This document shows positions 9,912 through 16,612 of a DNA stretch of 50,767 bases, piece by piece. Location of the stretch: positions 1-50,767 of the forward strand of contig JADZGD010000078.1 of NCBI GenBank assembly GCA_020854055.1, given 5' to 3'. This stretch comes from Bryobacterales bacterium. Its GTDB lineage: Bacteria; Acidobacteriota; Terriglobia; Bryobacterales; Bryobacteraceae. Positions within the stretch are counted from its first letter, which is position 1, and each line of letters begins with the position of its first letter. Under the pieces are notes generated by a model that worked only from the letters and a program-made list of their open reading frames with translations, did not search any database and was not told where the DNA came from. The position numbers were made by a program, and so were the translations under genes.

Positions 9912-10066
9912 GCTAGATTCCTCTCACTGTTCATTTTGGCACCGACTCGACCAAGCCGACCCAAAAAACCGGATGTTGCCACCACTCGGCGGGTGGTGAT
10001 GGTTGCTTCCGGCCGGAGCCGGGTTGCGGATGCGGTCGGGTCTGATATCCTGTTGTGGGTGTTTTC

Positions 10067-10993
10067 ATGATCCATCGACGACGTTTCATCGAAAGCGCGG
10101 CCGGAGGGCTGCTTGCTCTGAGGAATGTTCCCGCGCTGGGAGCGGCGGCGCCGGGTAAATTCCGGTTCGCGGTGATCGCCGACACGCATATCATCGACGA
10201 GCTCTACGCCGGCTGGGAGGGATCGCCGGAAAGTACTGATTCGATCCTCAAGGCCACCGGACGCGCTAAGGCAGCGCGGACAATGATCAACGCGCTTCGC
10301 CCGGCGATGGACTGCGTGTTTCTGGTGGGCGATTATTTCCACAATTACCCATCCACGAACCTGGATTTCTATTTTCAGCACAAGACGCGAATCGACAACG
10401 CCAAAGAGCTTACCGATGGCTTTGCCATGCCCGTCCACGCGGGGTTCGGCAACCACGACTATGGCGTGCCGGCCATCAGCCGCGAGAACACGCATGAGCT
10501 GTTTCGCCGGAAACTGAATTTGAAACCTTATTATTCGGTGGAGCATAAGGGCTTCAAGTTTGTTCATCTGAACAACTTCCTGGGCGTCACCTGGCAGGCC
10601 GGCGACGGGCGCTACGACAAGAACAAAGGAAGCCTGGGCGAGGAGCAGCTCAACTGGTTTGAAGCCGAACTGGGCCAGCGCAAACCCACATTCGTTTTCA
10701 TCCACTACCCGCTGCAACTGATCGCCACCCGCGAACAGCAGGATTACGACCTGCTGGCGCTGCTGAAGCGCAATAAAGATACCGTGCAGCGTGTCATCTC
10801 CGGCCACTGGCACAAGTGGTTCGAATTCGGGCGCAGTTTCGGACCGCAGCACCTGGTGATCGCGGCGACCCGGTACGATCCCAACGCCTACCTGGTTGTG
10901 GAAGCCGACCAGCGCCGCCAGAGCCACGAGTTGCTGAGCATCGACCTGGTGGACTGGAACACACACTACAGCCGGCCCTGGACGGGCGCCTAG
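10067..10993 (+). CDS. Tat-exported calcineurin-like metallophosphoesterase
   Basis: A 308-residue predicted extracytoplasmic phosphoesterase. The N-terminus carries a twin-arginine signal (MIHRRRFIESAAGGLLAL) followed by the metal-binding series of the calcineurin-like fold: ADTHI (D-x-H), VGDYFHN, GNHDYG, a histidine in FVFIHYPLQ, and GHWHKW. The substrate is unknown; family members cleave phosphomono- or diesters. I chose ATG 10067 over GTG 10055 because the Tat motif begins right after it. Its stop codon overlaps the stop of the convergent mtaB-like gene through a shared CTAG. A second metallophosphoesterase lies at the other end of this small island (14853-15755). Confidence 0.85.
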   Translation: MIHRRRFIESAAGGLLALRNVPALGAAAPGKFRFAVIADTHIIDELYAGWEGSPESTDSILKATGRAKAARTMINALRPAMDCVFLVGDYFHNYPSTNLDFYFQHKTRIDNAKELTDGFAMPVHAGFGNHDYGVPAISRENTHELFRRKLNLKPYYSVEHKGFKFVHLNNFLGVTWQAGDGRYDKNKGSLGEEQLNWFEAELGQRKPTFVFIHYPLQLIATREQQDYDLLALLKRNKDTVQRVISGHWHKWFEFGRSFGPQHLVIAATRYDPNAYLVVEADQRRQSHELLSIDLVDWNTHYSRPWTGA

Positions 10994-12351
10994 AGTCCGT
11001 AGCTGAACCGGGCGAACAGCGAGCCATAGCGGCCGGACATCTCTTCGAGCAGCGCTTCTTCGGCCGGCATCGATTCGAGCGCCGATTCGATGCGATCGAG
11101 CCACTGCTTCTCCCTGGCAGAGAGCGAGAGCCTGGCGTCGCGCAGGATAGCGACGGCGGCCAAACCGGCGGAAATAGTCCGGCGGTAGCCACCGCGGGCC
11201 GATACGATGGCTTCGGCGATGCGGCAGGTTGCTTCCGGCGAGAGTACGGCTGCCTGAGGGCTGAGCCATTCGTCGGATTCGCTGAGCCAGTCACGTAAGG
11301 TGAGAGCCTCTCCGCGGGCGGCGGCGGTATTCATCAGGCGGCAGTCATAGGCGAGGCTCTCGGCGTAGGCTTCGGGGGCGTTGCCGGAGAGAAGCCGGAT
11401 GTTCTGAACGCTCTCGTTACTCCACAGGTCACACATGGCGCCGGCGATGTTGCCTACCGGGCTGAAATGGGCACAAGTGGCCGACTTGCCCTCCATCGAG
11501 ATGGGGCAGCCGGTTATGGCCTTGATCACCGGCCCTTCGTAGGCACAGTCCTTGGAGGGGCCGACGGCGCCATGCTCAAAAGCGGTCAGGCTGCGCACAG
11601 CGCTCATGGCGCGGTCCACGGCGGCCAGCACCTCGGGAAGCATCTTCTGATTGGCCAGTTGCATGGCGGTGTTGGCGAAGGCGCAGGCCGTGTCGCCACC
11701 CGAGATCGCACCATCGCCGGCAGCGCACATCTCCGAGATGCGGTCCCACAGCCAGGCCATGTCGCGCACGGCGAGCACCCCGAGCCCGAACACCATGGAT
11801 TCCACGTCGCCGTACATCAGGCCCTGGTCGTGAACTTCCTTGCCACCCACGGATTCGATGGAGAGGATATCGGCGCCGGCGGCGATGCATAACTCAAAGG
11901 AGCGGCGCAGCTTCTCCCAGGCCTGGCCGGTGCGCAACTCGGGTGGCCTGCCCTGATCCCGAATGTCGGTGGGTGTGACCCGGAGAGCGGATTTCAGGCC
12001 GTATTTTTCGTAAGCCTCCCGCAGGCGGCCATGTAGGAACGCGGTGATTTCGGCGCCGAACTCGGGTGTTTCGGTCATCGCCGGAAGCAGTTCGAATTCG
12101 AGCACGATACCAGGGACGCGCAGGGCGACCGCGCGCTTCAGCACATTGCGGGCGATCTCCTCGTAGTGAGCCTTCACGGTATCCCACGAAGACCCGTCGA
12201 TCAGCATCGGCGGGAGCGTGAAATTGACTTCGGGAAAGACCATGCCGTCCCCGATGGTGAGGCCAAAGCCGCATGAGACGGGCTTGGGGGAACGGCCGAA
12301 AACGAGATCGCGCGGCGACGCGAGTGCGAGTGTAGTGTAGGTGGAAGACAT
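10990..12351 (-). CDS. MtaB-family methanol:corrinoid methyltransferase-like protein
   Basis: The 453-residue protein follows archaeal and acetogen MtaB along its whole length, as I recall the Methanosarcina sequence: FGLTIGDGMVFPEVNF, IVLEFELLPAMTETPEFGAE, ALRVTPTDIRDQ, ADILSIESVGGKEV, GGDTACAFANTAM, FEHGAVGPSKDCAYE and GCPISMEGKSATCAH. The three zinc ligands of MtaB (Glu164, Cys220, Cys269 in M. barkeri) align with Glu166, Cys223 and Cys269 here, so an active zinc site is likely. MtaB moves the methyl group of methanol to a corrinoid protein (MtaC). No corrinoid protein or MtaA-like gene is in this window, so the partner must be elsewhere or the substrate differs. It lies 13 bp downstream of a FadR-type regulator on the same strand, so the two are probably co-transcribed. 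The family call is firm; methanol as the substrate is not. Confidence 0.85.
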   Translation of the reverse strand: MSSTYTTLALASPRDLVFGRSPKPVSCGFGLTIGDGMVFPEVNFTLPPMLIDGSSWDTVKAHYEEIARNVLKRAVALRVPGIVLEFELLPAMTETPEFGAEITAFLHGRLREAYEKYGLKSALRVTPTDIRDQGRPPELRTGQAWEKLRRSFELCIAAGADILSIESVGGKEVHDQGLMYGDVESMVFGLGVLAVRDMAWLWDRISEMCAAGDGAISGGDTACAFANTAMQLANQKMLPEVLAAVDRAMSAVRSLTAFEHGAVGPSKDCAYEGPVIKAITGCPISMEGKSATCAHFSPVGNIAGAMCDLWSNESVQNIRLLSGNAPEAYAESLAYDCRLMNTAAARGEALTLRDWLSESDEWLSPQAAVLSPEATCRIAEAIVSARGGYRRTISAGLAAVAILRDARLSLSAREKQWLDRIESALESMPAEEALLEEMSGRYGSLFARFSYGL

Positions 12352-12364
12352 ATCAGTTTTCCGG

Positions 12365-13111
12365 CTAAGAATGGTTACCGGACTGCTCCTTGGTGTGAGA
12401 TTGCTGAGATCGGATGACTCGTTCCACTACCAGCATGGCCAGCCCGACGGCCTCTTCGGCGGCGCGGCGAGCGCCAATCGGATCGCGGCGGCGCAGGCAG
12501 CCGAGAATCATCCGCTGGGATTCGGCACCAAGCTCGACGGTGGCGGCAAAGCGCGCCATGCAGGCCATGACGGTGCGAATGGGAGCCCGGATGGTTTCGC
12601 TCAGTTCAACCAGCAATGGGCTGTGACTGGCGGCAACCAGGGCCGCATGAAACCCCAGATCGAGGTCGATGATGCGGCCGGTGGAAAGGCCGGGGATTGT
12701 GGCCTCCCGTATGCAGGATTCGATAGCGGCGAGATCGGTAGCCGTGGCGCGGACCGCGGCGAAACCGGCGGCCGTCGGCTCGATGGCCAGACGGACTTCG
12801 CACAGGTCGAGGAGAAAGGCCGGCGACGGATCGGTTTCGGCTTGCCAGGCGAGGATGTCAGGATCGAGGCGCCTCCAGGCGGCGCGGGGACGGGAGCGGG
12901 TACCGGCACGCGGCTTCATCTCCACCATTCCCTTATCAACCAGAACCTTCATCGATTCGCGCAGAATGGTGCGGGATACGCCGAGTTGGGCGCACAGGTC
13001 GGCTTCTTTGGGAAAGGTCAGAATCCCGTTCGATTGGAGAACGCGCCGGGCAAGTGTGTGGGTGATACGGGCGTGGAGAGTTTCACTAACCGGAGCACCG
13101 AAAAAGGACAT
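12365..13111 (-). CDS. GntR-family (FadR subfamily) transcriptional regulator
   Basis: A cytoplasmic ligand-responsive repressor or activator of 248 residues. The N-terminal winged helix (about 5-70) contains the HTH GILTFPKEADLCAQLGVSR followed by TILRESMKVLVDKGMVEMK. The C-terminal FCD helical bundle (about 90-230) has the typical acid/histidine metal positions in DLCEVRLAIEPTAAG and DLDLGFHAALVAAS, which in this subfamily often bind organic or sugar acids. The ATG at 13111 is preferred over 13126 because a TATGAT -10 lies 10 nt upstream and overlaps a palindrome, a layout that fits autoregulation. It is followed at 13 bp by the mtaB-like gene and is divergent from the isomerase/dehydrogenase pair, so it probably controls all four. 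Confidence 0.88.
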   Translation of the reverse strand: MSFFGAPVSETLHARITHTLARRVLQSNGILTFPKEADLCAQLGVSRTILRESMKVLVDKGMVEMKPRAGTRSRPRAAWRRLDPDILAWQAETDPSPAFLLDLCEVRLAIEPTAAGFAAVRATATDLAAIESCIREATIPGLSTGRIIDLDLGFHAALVAASHSPLLVELSETIRAPIRTVMACMARFAATVELGAESQRMILGCLRRRDPIGARRAAEEAVGLAMLVVERVIRSQQSHTKEQSGNHS

Positions 13112-13120
13112 GGACAGACT

Positions 13121-13137
13121 AATCATATCATATGATT
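13121..13137. promoter_or_regulatory. Candidate FadR-family operator over the regulator's -10
   Basis: AATCAT-N5-ATGATT is a perfect inverted repeat (13121-13126 and 13132-13137) containing a second 10-bp palindrome ATCATATGAT (13127-13136). On the minus strand it includes two overlapping TATGAT hexamers, one of them 10 nt before the regulator's ATG. It sits in the only divergent spacer of the island, where a GntR-type dimer would be expected to bind. Binding is inferred. Confidence 0.5.
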
Positions 13138-13227
13138 TATCTAATCCGATTTACTTTATTGGACCTTCCGGCCCGCTGGTGACCGCTGCGATTGGGAATG
13201 CTAACCTGAAGCAGTTAAGGAGTTTCC

Positions 13228-14079
13228 ATGCCGATATCGCGCCGCGGACTTTTCACCGCGCTGGCAGCGGGGGTTTCCCTTCCGGCCGCTACCCGGCGAG
13301 CTTTCCCCATCGGTGTTACGGATTGGAATCTGCGTCTAGCGGCCAATCCCGAAGCGGTGGCCGTTGCCGCGCGGCTGGGCTTTGAAGGTGTCGAAGTCAG
13401 CCTTGGCCACCAACTGAAGGACGGCAGACTGCCGCTCGATTCACCCGAGTTGATGAAGCGTTACATCAGTGACGCGAAGAGGCATCATCTCCGGCTGGCC
13501 GGCACCTGCCTCGAGCTGCTACATACCATGCCGCTTAAGAGCGAGAAGGGGGCAGTTCGATATGTGTCCGACGCCATCCGGATCACAAAATACCTGGACG
13601 CGAAAGTGGTGCTGCTGCCGCTATTCTATAAAGGCAGTCCGGATGCGGAATCCGAGCAGGATTACGTTGGCGATGCGCTGCGCGAGATTGCGCCCGAAGC
13701 CGAGCGTGCTGGTATCCGGCTGGGGCTGGAGGATCAACTCTCGGCCAGAGCCAACGCGCGCATCATGGAGCGTTCCCGGTCTTCCGCCGTGCAGGTTTAT
13801 TACGACGTTGGAAACTCGACGCGCTGGAACCACGATGTATTAGCGGAGTTGCCCTGGCTCGGCCGCGACCGTATCTGCCAGATGCACTTTAAGGAAGACC
13901 CCACCGACATCCGACTGGGACAGGGACGAATTCCGTTTCCGGAAATCATCAGGACACTGGAACAGATGGGTTATGACAAATTCGCCAACCTGGAGACTTC
14001 CTCCAAGACACAGCCGGTCGATGTGTTTATGGCCGCGGACCTGGCCTACATCCGCCGGCTACGCGAGGGAAGTTCCTAG
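13228..14079 (+). CDS. Sugar phosphate isomerase/epimerase-like TIM-barrel protein with Tat signal
   Basis: A 283-residue protein of the xylose isomerase/AP-endonuclease-2 TIM-barrel superfamily. The start is a Tat-type signal (MPISRRGLFTALAAGVSL), then barrel strands with GFEGVEVSLGHQL, RLAGTCLELLHTMPL, VVLLPLFYKG, RLGLEDQLSA, QVYYDVGNSTRWNH, CQMHFKEDP and ANLETSSK. The Glu/Asp/His/Glu set on the strand ends would form the usual divalent-metal site. A clear AAGGAG precedes the ATG by 7 nt. The dehydrogenase starts 3 nt after its stop, so they form one operon. Substrate unknown; the family acts on sugars, inositols and keto-sugars. Export to the periplasm is predicted from the signal only. 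Confidence 0.8.
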   Translation: MPISRRGLFTALAAGVSLPAATRRAFPIGVTDWNLRLAANPEAVAVAARLGFEGVEVSLGHQLKDGRLPLDSPELMKRYISDAKRHHLRLAGTCLELLHTMPLKSEKGAVRYVSDAIRITKYLDAKVVLLPLFYKGSPDAESEQDYVGDALREIAPEAERAGIRLGLEDQLSARANARIMERSRSSAVQVYYDVGNSTRWNHDVLAELPWLGRDRICQMHFKEDPTDIRLGQGRIPFPEIIRTLEQMGYDKFANLETSSKTQPVDVFMAADLAYIRRLREGSS

Positions 14080-14082
14080 CAA

Positions 14083-14856
14083 ATGAACCTTCAGGGAACC
14101 ACCGCACTGGTCACCGGCGCATCGCGTGGATTAGGGCGCGCCGTCGCCCTGCACCTGGCCGCGCAGGGAGTGAAAGTCGCCGTCAACTACCGCCACCAGC
14201 GAAACATGGCCGAACTGGTTGTGGCTGAAATTCGTGCCGGCGGCGGCGACGCGGAACCCATTGCCGGCGATGTGGGCGCCGCCCCCGAAGCCGACGCCCT
14301 GGTGGCGCAGACCGAGAGCGCTCTTGGCCCGATTGATCTGCTGGTAAACAACGCCGGTATCTTCCGCCGGTCTTCGCTCGATGAATTCAGCGAGAGCGAG
14401 TTCTCGGAGATGCGGCGCGTCAATGTAGATGGCCTGGTCTATGTCACACGCGCCGCGGCAAGAGGAATGAAGGAACGTGGGCGTGGCCGCATTGTAAATC
14501 TCGCCTCGATCGCCGCTCTGGGCACCCTGATGGCCGGAACCACGTTTTATGCCGCGACCAAAGCCGAGGTCATCCTGTTGACACGGCGCTTTGCGATGGA
14601 GTTGGGGCCGTTCGGCATCTCCGTGAATGCCATCGCCCCGGGTTTTATTCTCACCGACATGGTCTACCAGAATCGAACGGCAGCGGAGGCGGATGCGCTG
14701 ATTGCCGACATCGCTTCGAGGACCATGCTCGGGCGTACCGGCCGGCCGGAGGATATCGCCTCGGCTGTCAGTTTTCTGCTGGCGCAGGATTTTCTCACCG
14801 CCCAGGTGCTAACGGTTGACGGCGGCCGCACCGATTACATATCCCACGCCGGCTAG
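14083..14856 (+). CDS. Short-chain dehydrogenase/reductase (FabG-like)
   Basis: A 257-residue classical SDR. It has the cofactor motif TGASRGLGRAV (about residues 12-22), NNAG, the catalytic Ser in NLASIAALGT, the YxxxK motif in FYAATKAEV, and the PGFILTDM segment after the active site. Arg residues after the first glycine motif (NYRHQRN) suggest NADP(H) preference. It lacks a signal peptide, so unlike the isomerase in front of it, it should be cytoplasmic. It overlaps the convergent metallophosphoesterase by 4 bp through a shared CTAG stop. Annotation pipelines would call this 3-oxoacyl-ACP reductase, but the neighbours point to sugar or polyol oxidation instead; this is inference. Confidence 0.85.
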   Translation: MNLQGTTALVTGASRGLGRAVALHLAAQGVKVAVNYRHQRNMAELVVAEIRAGGGDAEPIAGDVGAAPEADALVAQTESALGPIDLLVNNAGIFRRSSLDEFSESEFSEMRRVNVDGLVYVTRAAARGMKERGRGRIVNLASIAALGTLMAGTTFYAATKAEVILLTRRFAMELGPFGISVNAIAPGFILTDMVYQNRTAAEADALIADIASRTMLGRTGRPEDIASAVSFLLAQDFLTAQVLTVDGGRTDYISHAG

Positions 14857-15755
14857 GTCTCGGGATGTTTGGAGATGGCCGGATCATCGGTTTCAAACCG
14901 CGGGCCGTTCTCGTCCCAATCAGCAGCATCGAACATCCGGCCCTGGCCGTACTGCCCGTCGATCTCGCGAACTGAAAATGAGACCCGGCTGCCTTCCACC
15001 GTGGCCCAGACGTGGTGGTAGAAGCAGCCTTGACGGAAGCCTTCGCCGCGCAGCAGTTTGCCGCGCATGGTTCCGCCGGAACTGCCCACCTCCATGTACC
15101 TGATGCCATCCCGCAGCGTGGAGGCAAAGTGGTGGCCGTGCCCGGAAACGACCGCCGCCACGCCGTACTTGCGGGCCAGCGCATGCAGCCGGAAACCGGT
15201 ATCGCCGGTCAGGAACAGTTGCTGCCAGAAGGGCTTGTGGAAAAACACGAACTTCGGGGAGGCATCCTGATTGGCCTTGAGCGCCTGCTCGATGAAATCC
15301 AGTTCGGCGGGCGGAAATTCGTTCCCGCGCCCCGTATCCGCCACCACAAACAGGGCGTTGTTGTGCCGGAAACTGTAGTGCGGCTGAAGACCGGTATTTT
15401 GCGTAAAGGCTTCCCGGCTACGCTGATCCCAGATGTCGTGGTTTCCCGGAGTGGAATAAAGCCGGAACTCTCCATAGCGCGCCCAGATCTTACGAACCTC
15501 TGCCCATTGCGCGTCGAGTTTGGCGTCGTCGTTTCCCAGAATCGCATCACCGACGGTGATCACGAAGTCAGGCCGCAGAAGGGCTACCTCGCGCCACACG
15601 CGTCCGTAGATCTGGGGTTCGGTGCCGCCGGCGCGGTCACCGACAATGGAAAAGTGAAAGCTGGCGGGCGCAGCGGCCTGCGGCACCGCGCGGCCTGGCG
15701 CGAGAAATGCGGCCACCGCGCCCAGAACCAACAGTAACCACGGGATTCGTCTCAT
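14853..15755 (-). CDS. Secreted calcineurin-like metallophosphoesterase
   Basis: A 300-residue protein with a Sec-type signal peptide (MRRIPWLLLVLGAVAAFL) and a calcineurin-like fold: VGDRAGG, VGDAILGNDD, PGNHDIWD, the histidine of FVFFHKPFW and GHGHHFAS. The first metal motif reads GDRAG rather than the usual D-x-H, so the site differs slightly from the relative at 10067-10993. The C-terminal part (about 215-300) is beta-rich. Substrate unknown. It faces the SDR gene tail to tail with overlapping stops. Confidence 0.82.
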   Translation of the reverse strand: MRRIPWLLLVLGAVAAFLAPGRAVPQAAAPASFHFSIVGDRAGGTEPQIYGRVWREVALLRPDFVITVGDAILGNDDAKLDAQWAEVRKIWARYGEFRLYSTPGNHDIWDQRSREAFTQNTGLQPHYSFRHNNALFVVADTGRGNEFPPAELDFIEQALKANQDASPKFVFFHKPFWQQLFLTGDTGFRLHALARKYGVAAVVSGHGHHFASTLRDGIRYMEVGSSGGTMRGKLLRGEGFRQGCFYHHVWATVEGSRVSFSVREIDGQYGQGRMFDAADWDENGPRFETDDPAISKHPET

Positions 15756-15803
15756 CGCCCGCCAACGTTATCAGAACCCGGAAGTGTACGGCAACAGTGT
15801 CCC

Positions 15804-15812
15804 TGCGATAAT
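15804..15812 (+). promoter_or_regulatory. Extended -10 for a leaderless DnaC-like gene
   Basis: TGCGATAAT (15804-15812) is an extended -10 element placed 7 nt before the ATG at 15820. A transcript from it would begin at or next to the start codon. No ribosome binding site is visible. Confidence 0.5.
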
Positions 15813-15819
15813 TCTGAGT

Positions 15820-16593
15820 ATGGCCGAACGGGAGTGCGAGAAGTGCGCCGGCACGGGTTACGTGATTGTGAAAAAGCACGGAATTCCGGCAGCCGAGCGG
15901 TGCGATTGCGCGGCAAGGGAGCGAACCAGGCGCGCCGTGGAAAGAGCCGGTATACCGCCGCTGTACGGCGGCGCATCATTCGACAACTTCATGCTTCCGG
16001 TGGATAACCCGGTCCAGCGCGACAACCTGGCGCTGGTGATGACGCAGGTGCGCGCCTACACTCGCGAATTTCCGCTTACGAACCGTCCGGGTCTGCTGCT
16101 GTTAGGGGAACCGGGCACCGGGAAGACTCACCTTGCGGTGGCAGCCCTGCGCAGCCTGCTCGATCGAGGCTTCGAGGGACTGTTCTTTGATTACCAGAAC
16201 CTGTTGCAGAGGATCCGGACGAGTTATGACGCAGCTTCCGGCACGGCCGATCGCGAGGCCTACAGCACCGCGCTCGACGCCGAGATCCTGCTGCTCGATG
16301 ACCTCGGCGCTCATCGCGTCACCGATTGGGTGGAGGACACGGTCACATCGATCATCACCTACCGCTGCAACAACAAGAAGCCCATCATCGCCACCACGAA
16401 CCTTCCGGACCCGGATGCGGGCAGCGTGATTGTCCAGCATTCGCAAATGGTGCCGGGCAAGACCGAGTACCGCATCACGCTACAGGAAAAGATCGGCATG
16501 CGCGCGCGCTCGCGGCTTTACGAGATGTGCAAGGTAATCAAGATGCCTGCGATCGAAGACTACAGAATCCGCCAGCAGCGGGCTTCAAGTTGA
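15820..16593 (+). CDS. DnaC/DnaI-like helicase-loader ATPase with N-terminal zinc motif
   Basis: A 257-residue AAA+ ATPase of the DnaC/DnaI/IstB type. Four cysteines (residues 6, 9, 28 and 30: CEKC ... CDC) form a likely zinc knuckle. Walker A is GEPGTGKT (96-103), Walker B is EILLLDDLGAH (about 150-160), sensor-1 is PIIATTNLPD and the arginine-finger region ends in RARSRLYEMCK. Such proteins load the replicative helicase or act as IstB transposition helpers. No transposase neighbour is present, so helicase loading or a related role is more likely. I chose ATG 15820, not the upstream 15784, because the zinc motif and the -10 spacing fit. Confidence 0.82.
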   Translation: MAERECEKCAGTGYVIVKKHGIPAAERCDCAARERTRRAVERAGIPPLYGGASFDNFMLPVDNPVQRDNLALVMTQVRAYTREFPLTNRPGLLLLGEPGTGKTHLAVAALRSLLDRGFEGLFFDYQNLLQRIRTSYDAASGTADREAYSTALDAEILLLDDLGAHRVTDWVEDTVTSIITYRCNNKKPIIATTNLPDPDAGSVIVQHSQMVPGKTEYRITLQEKIGMRARSRLYEMCKVIKMPAIEDYRIRQQRASS

Positions 16594-16612
16594 TGCTTCG
16601 GTCCTTTGCCGG

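Noticed and set aside
9935..9955. TTTGGCACCGACTCGACC as a possible sigma54 promoter
   Set aside because: The GG is not followed by GC at the required 10-nt spacing, so the -24/-12 pattern fails.
9980..9998. CACCAC/GTGGTG inverted repeat between maeB and the phosphoesterase gene
   Set aside because: Only 6 bp with a 7-nt loop in GC-rich DNA and no T tract; easily due to chance.
9905..11269. 454-codon minus-strand frame opposite the first metallophosphoesterase
   Set aside because: It covers the divergent spacer, the phosphoesterase and part of the mtaB-like gene in another frame, with no recognisable domain; the phosphoesterase motifs on the plus strand are clear.
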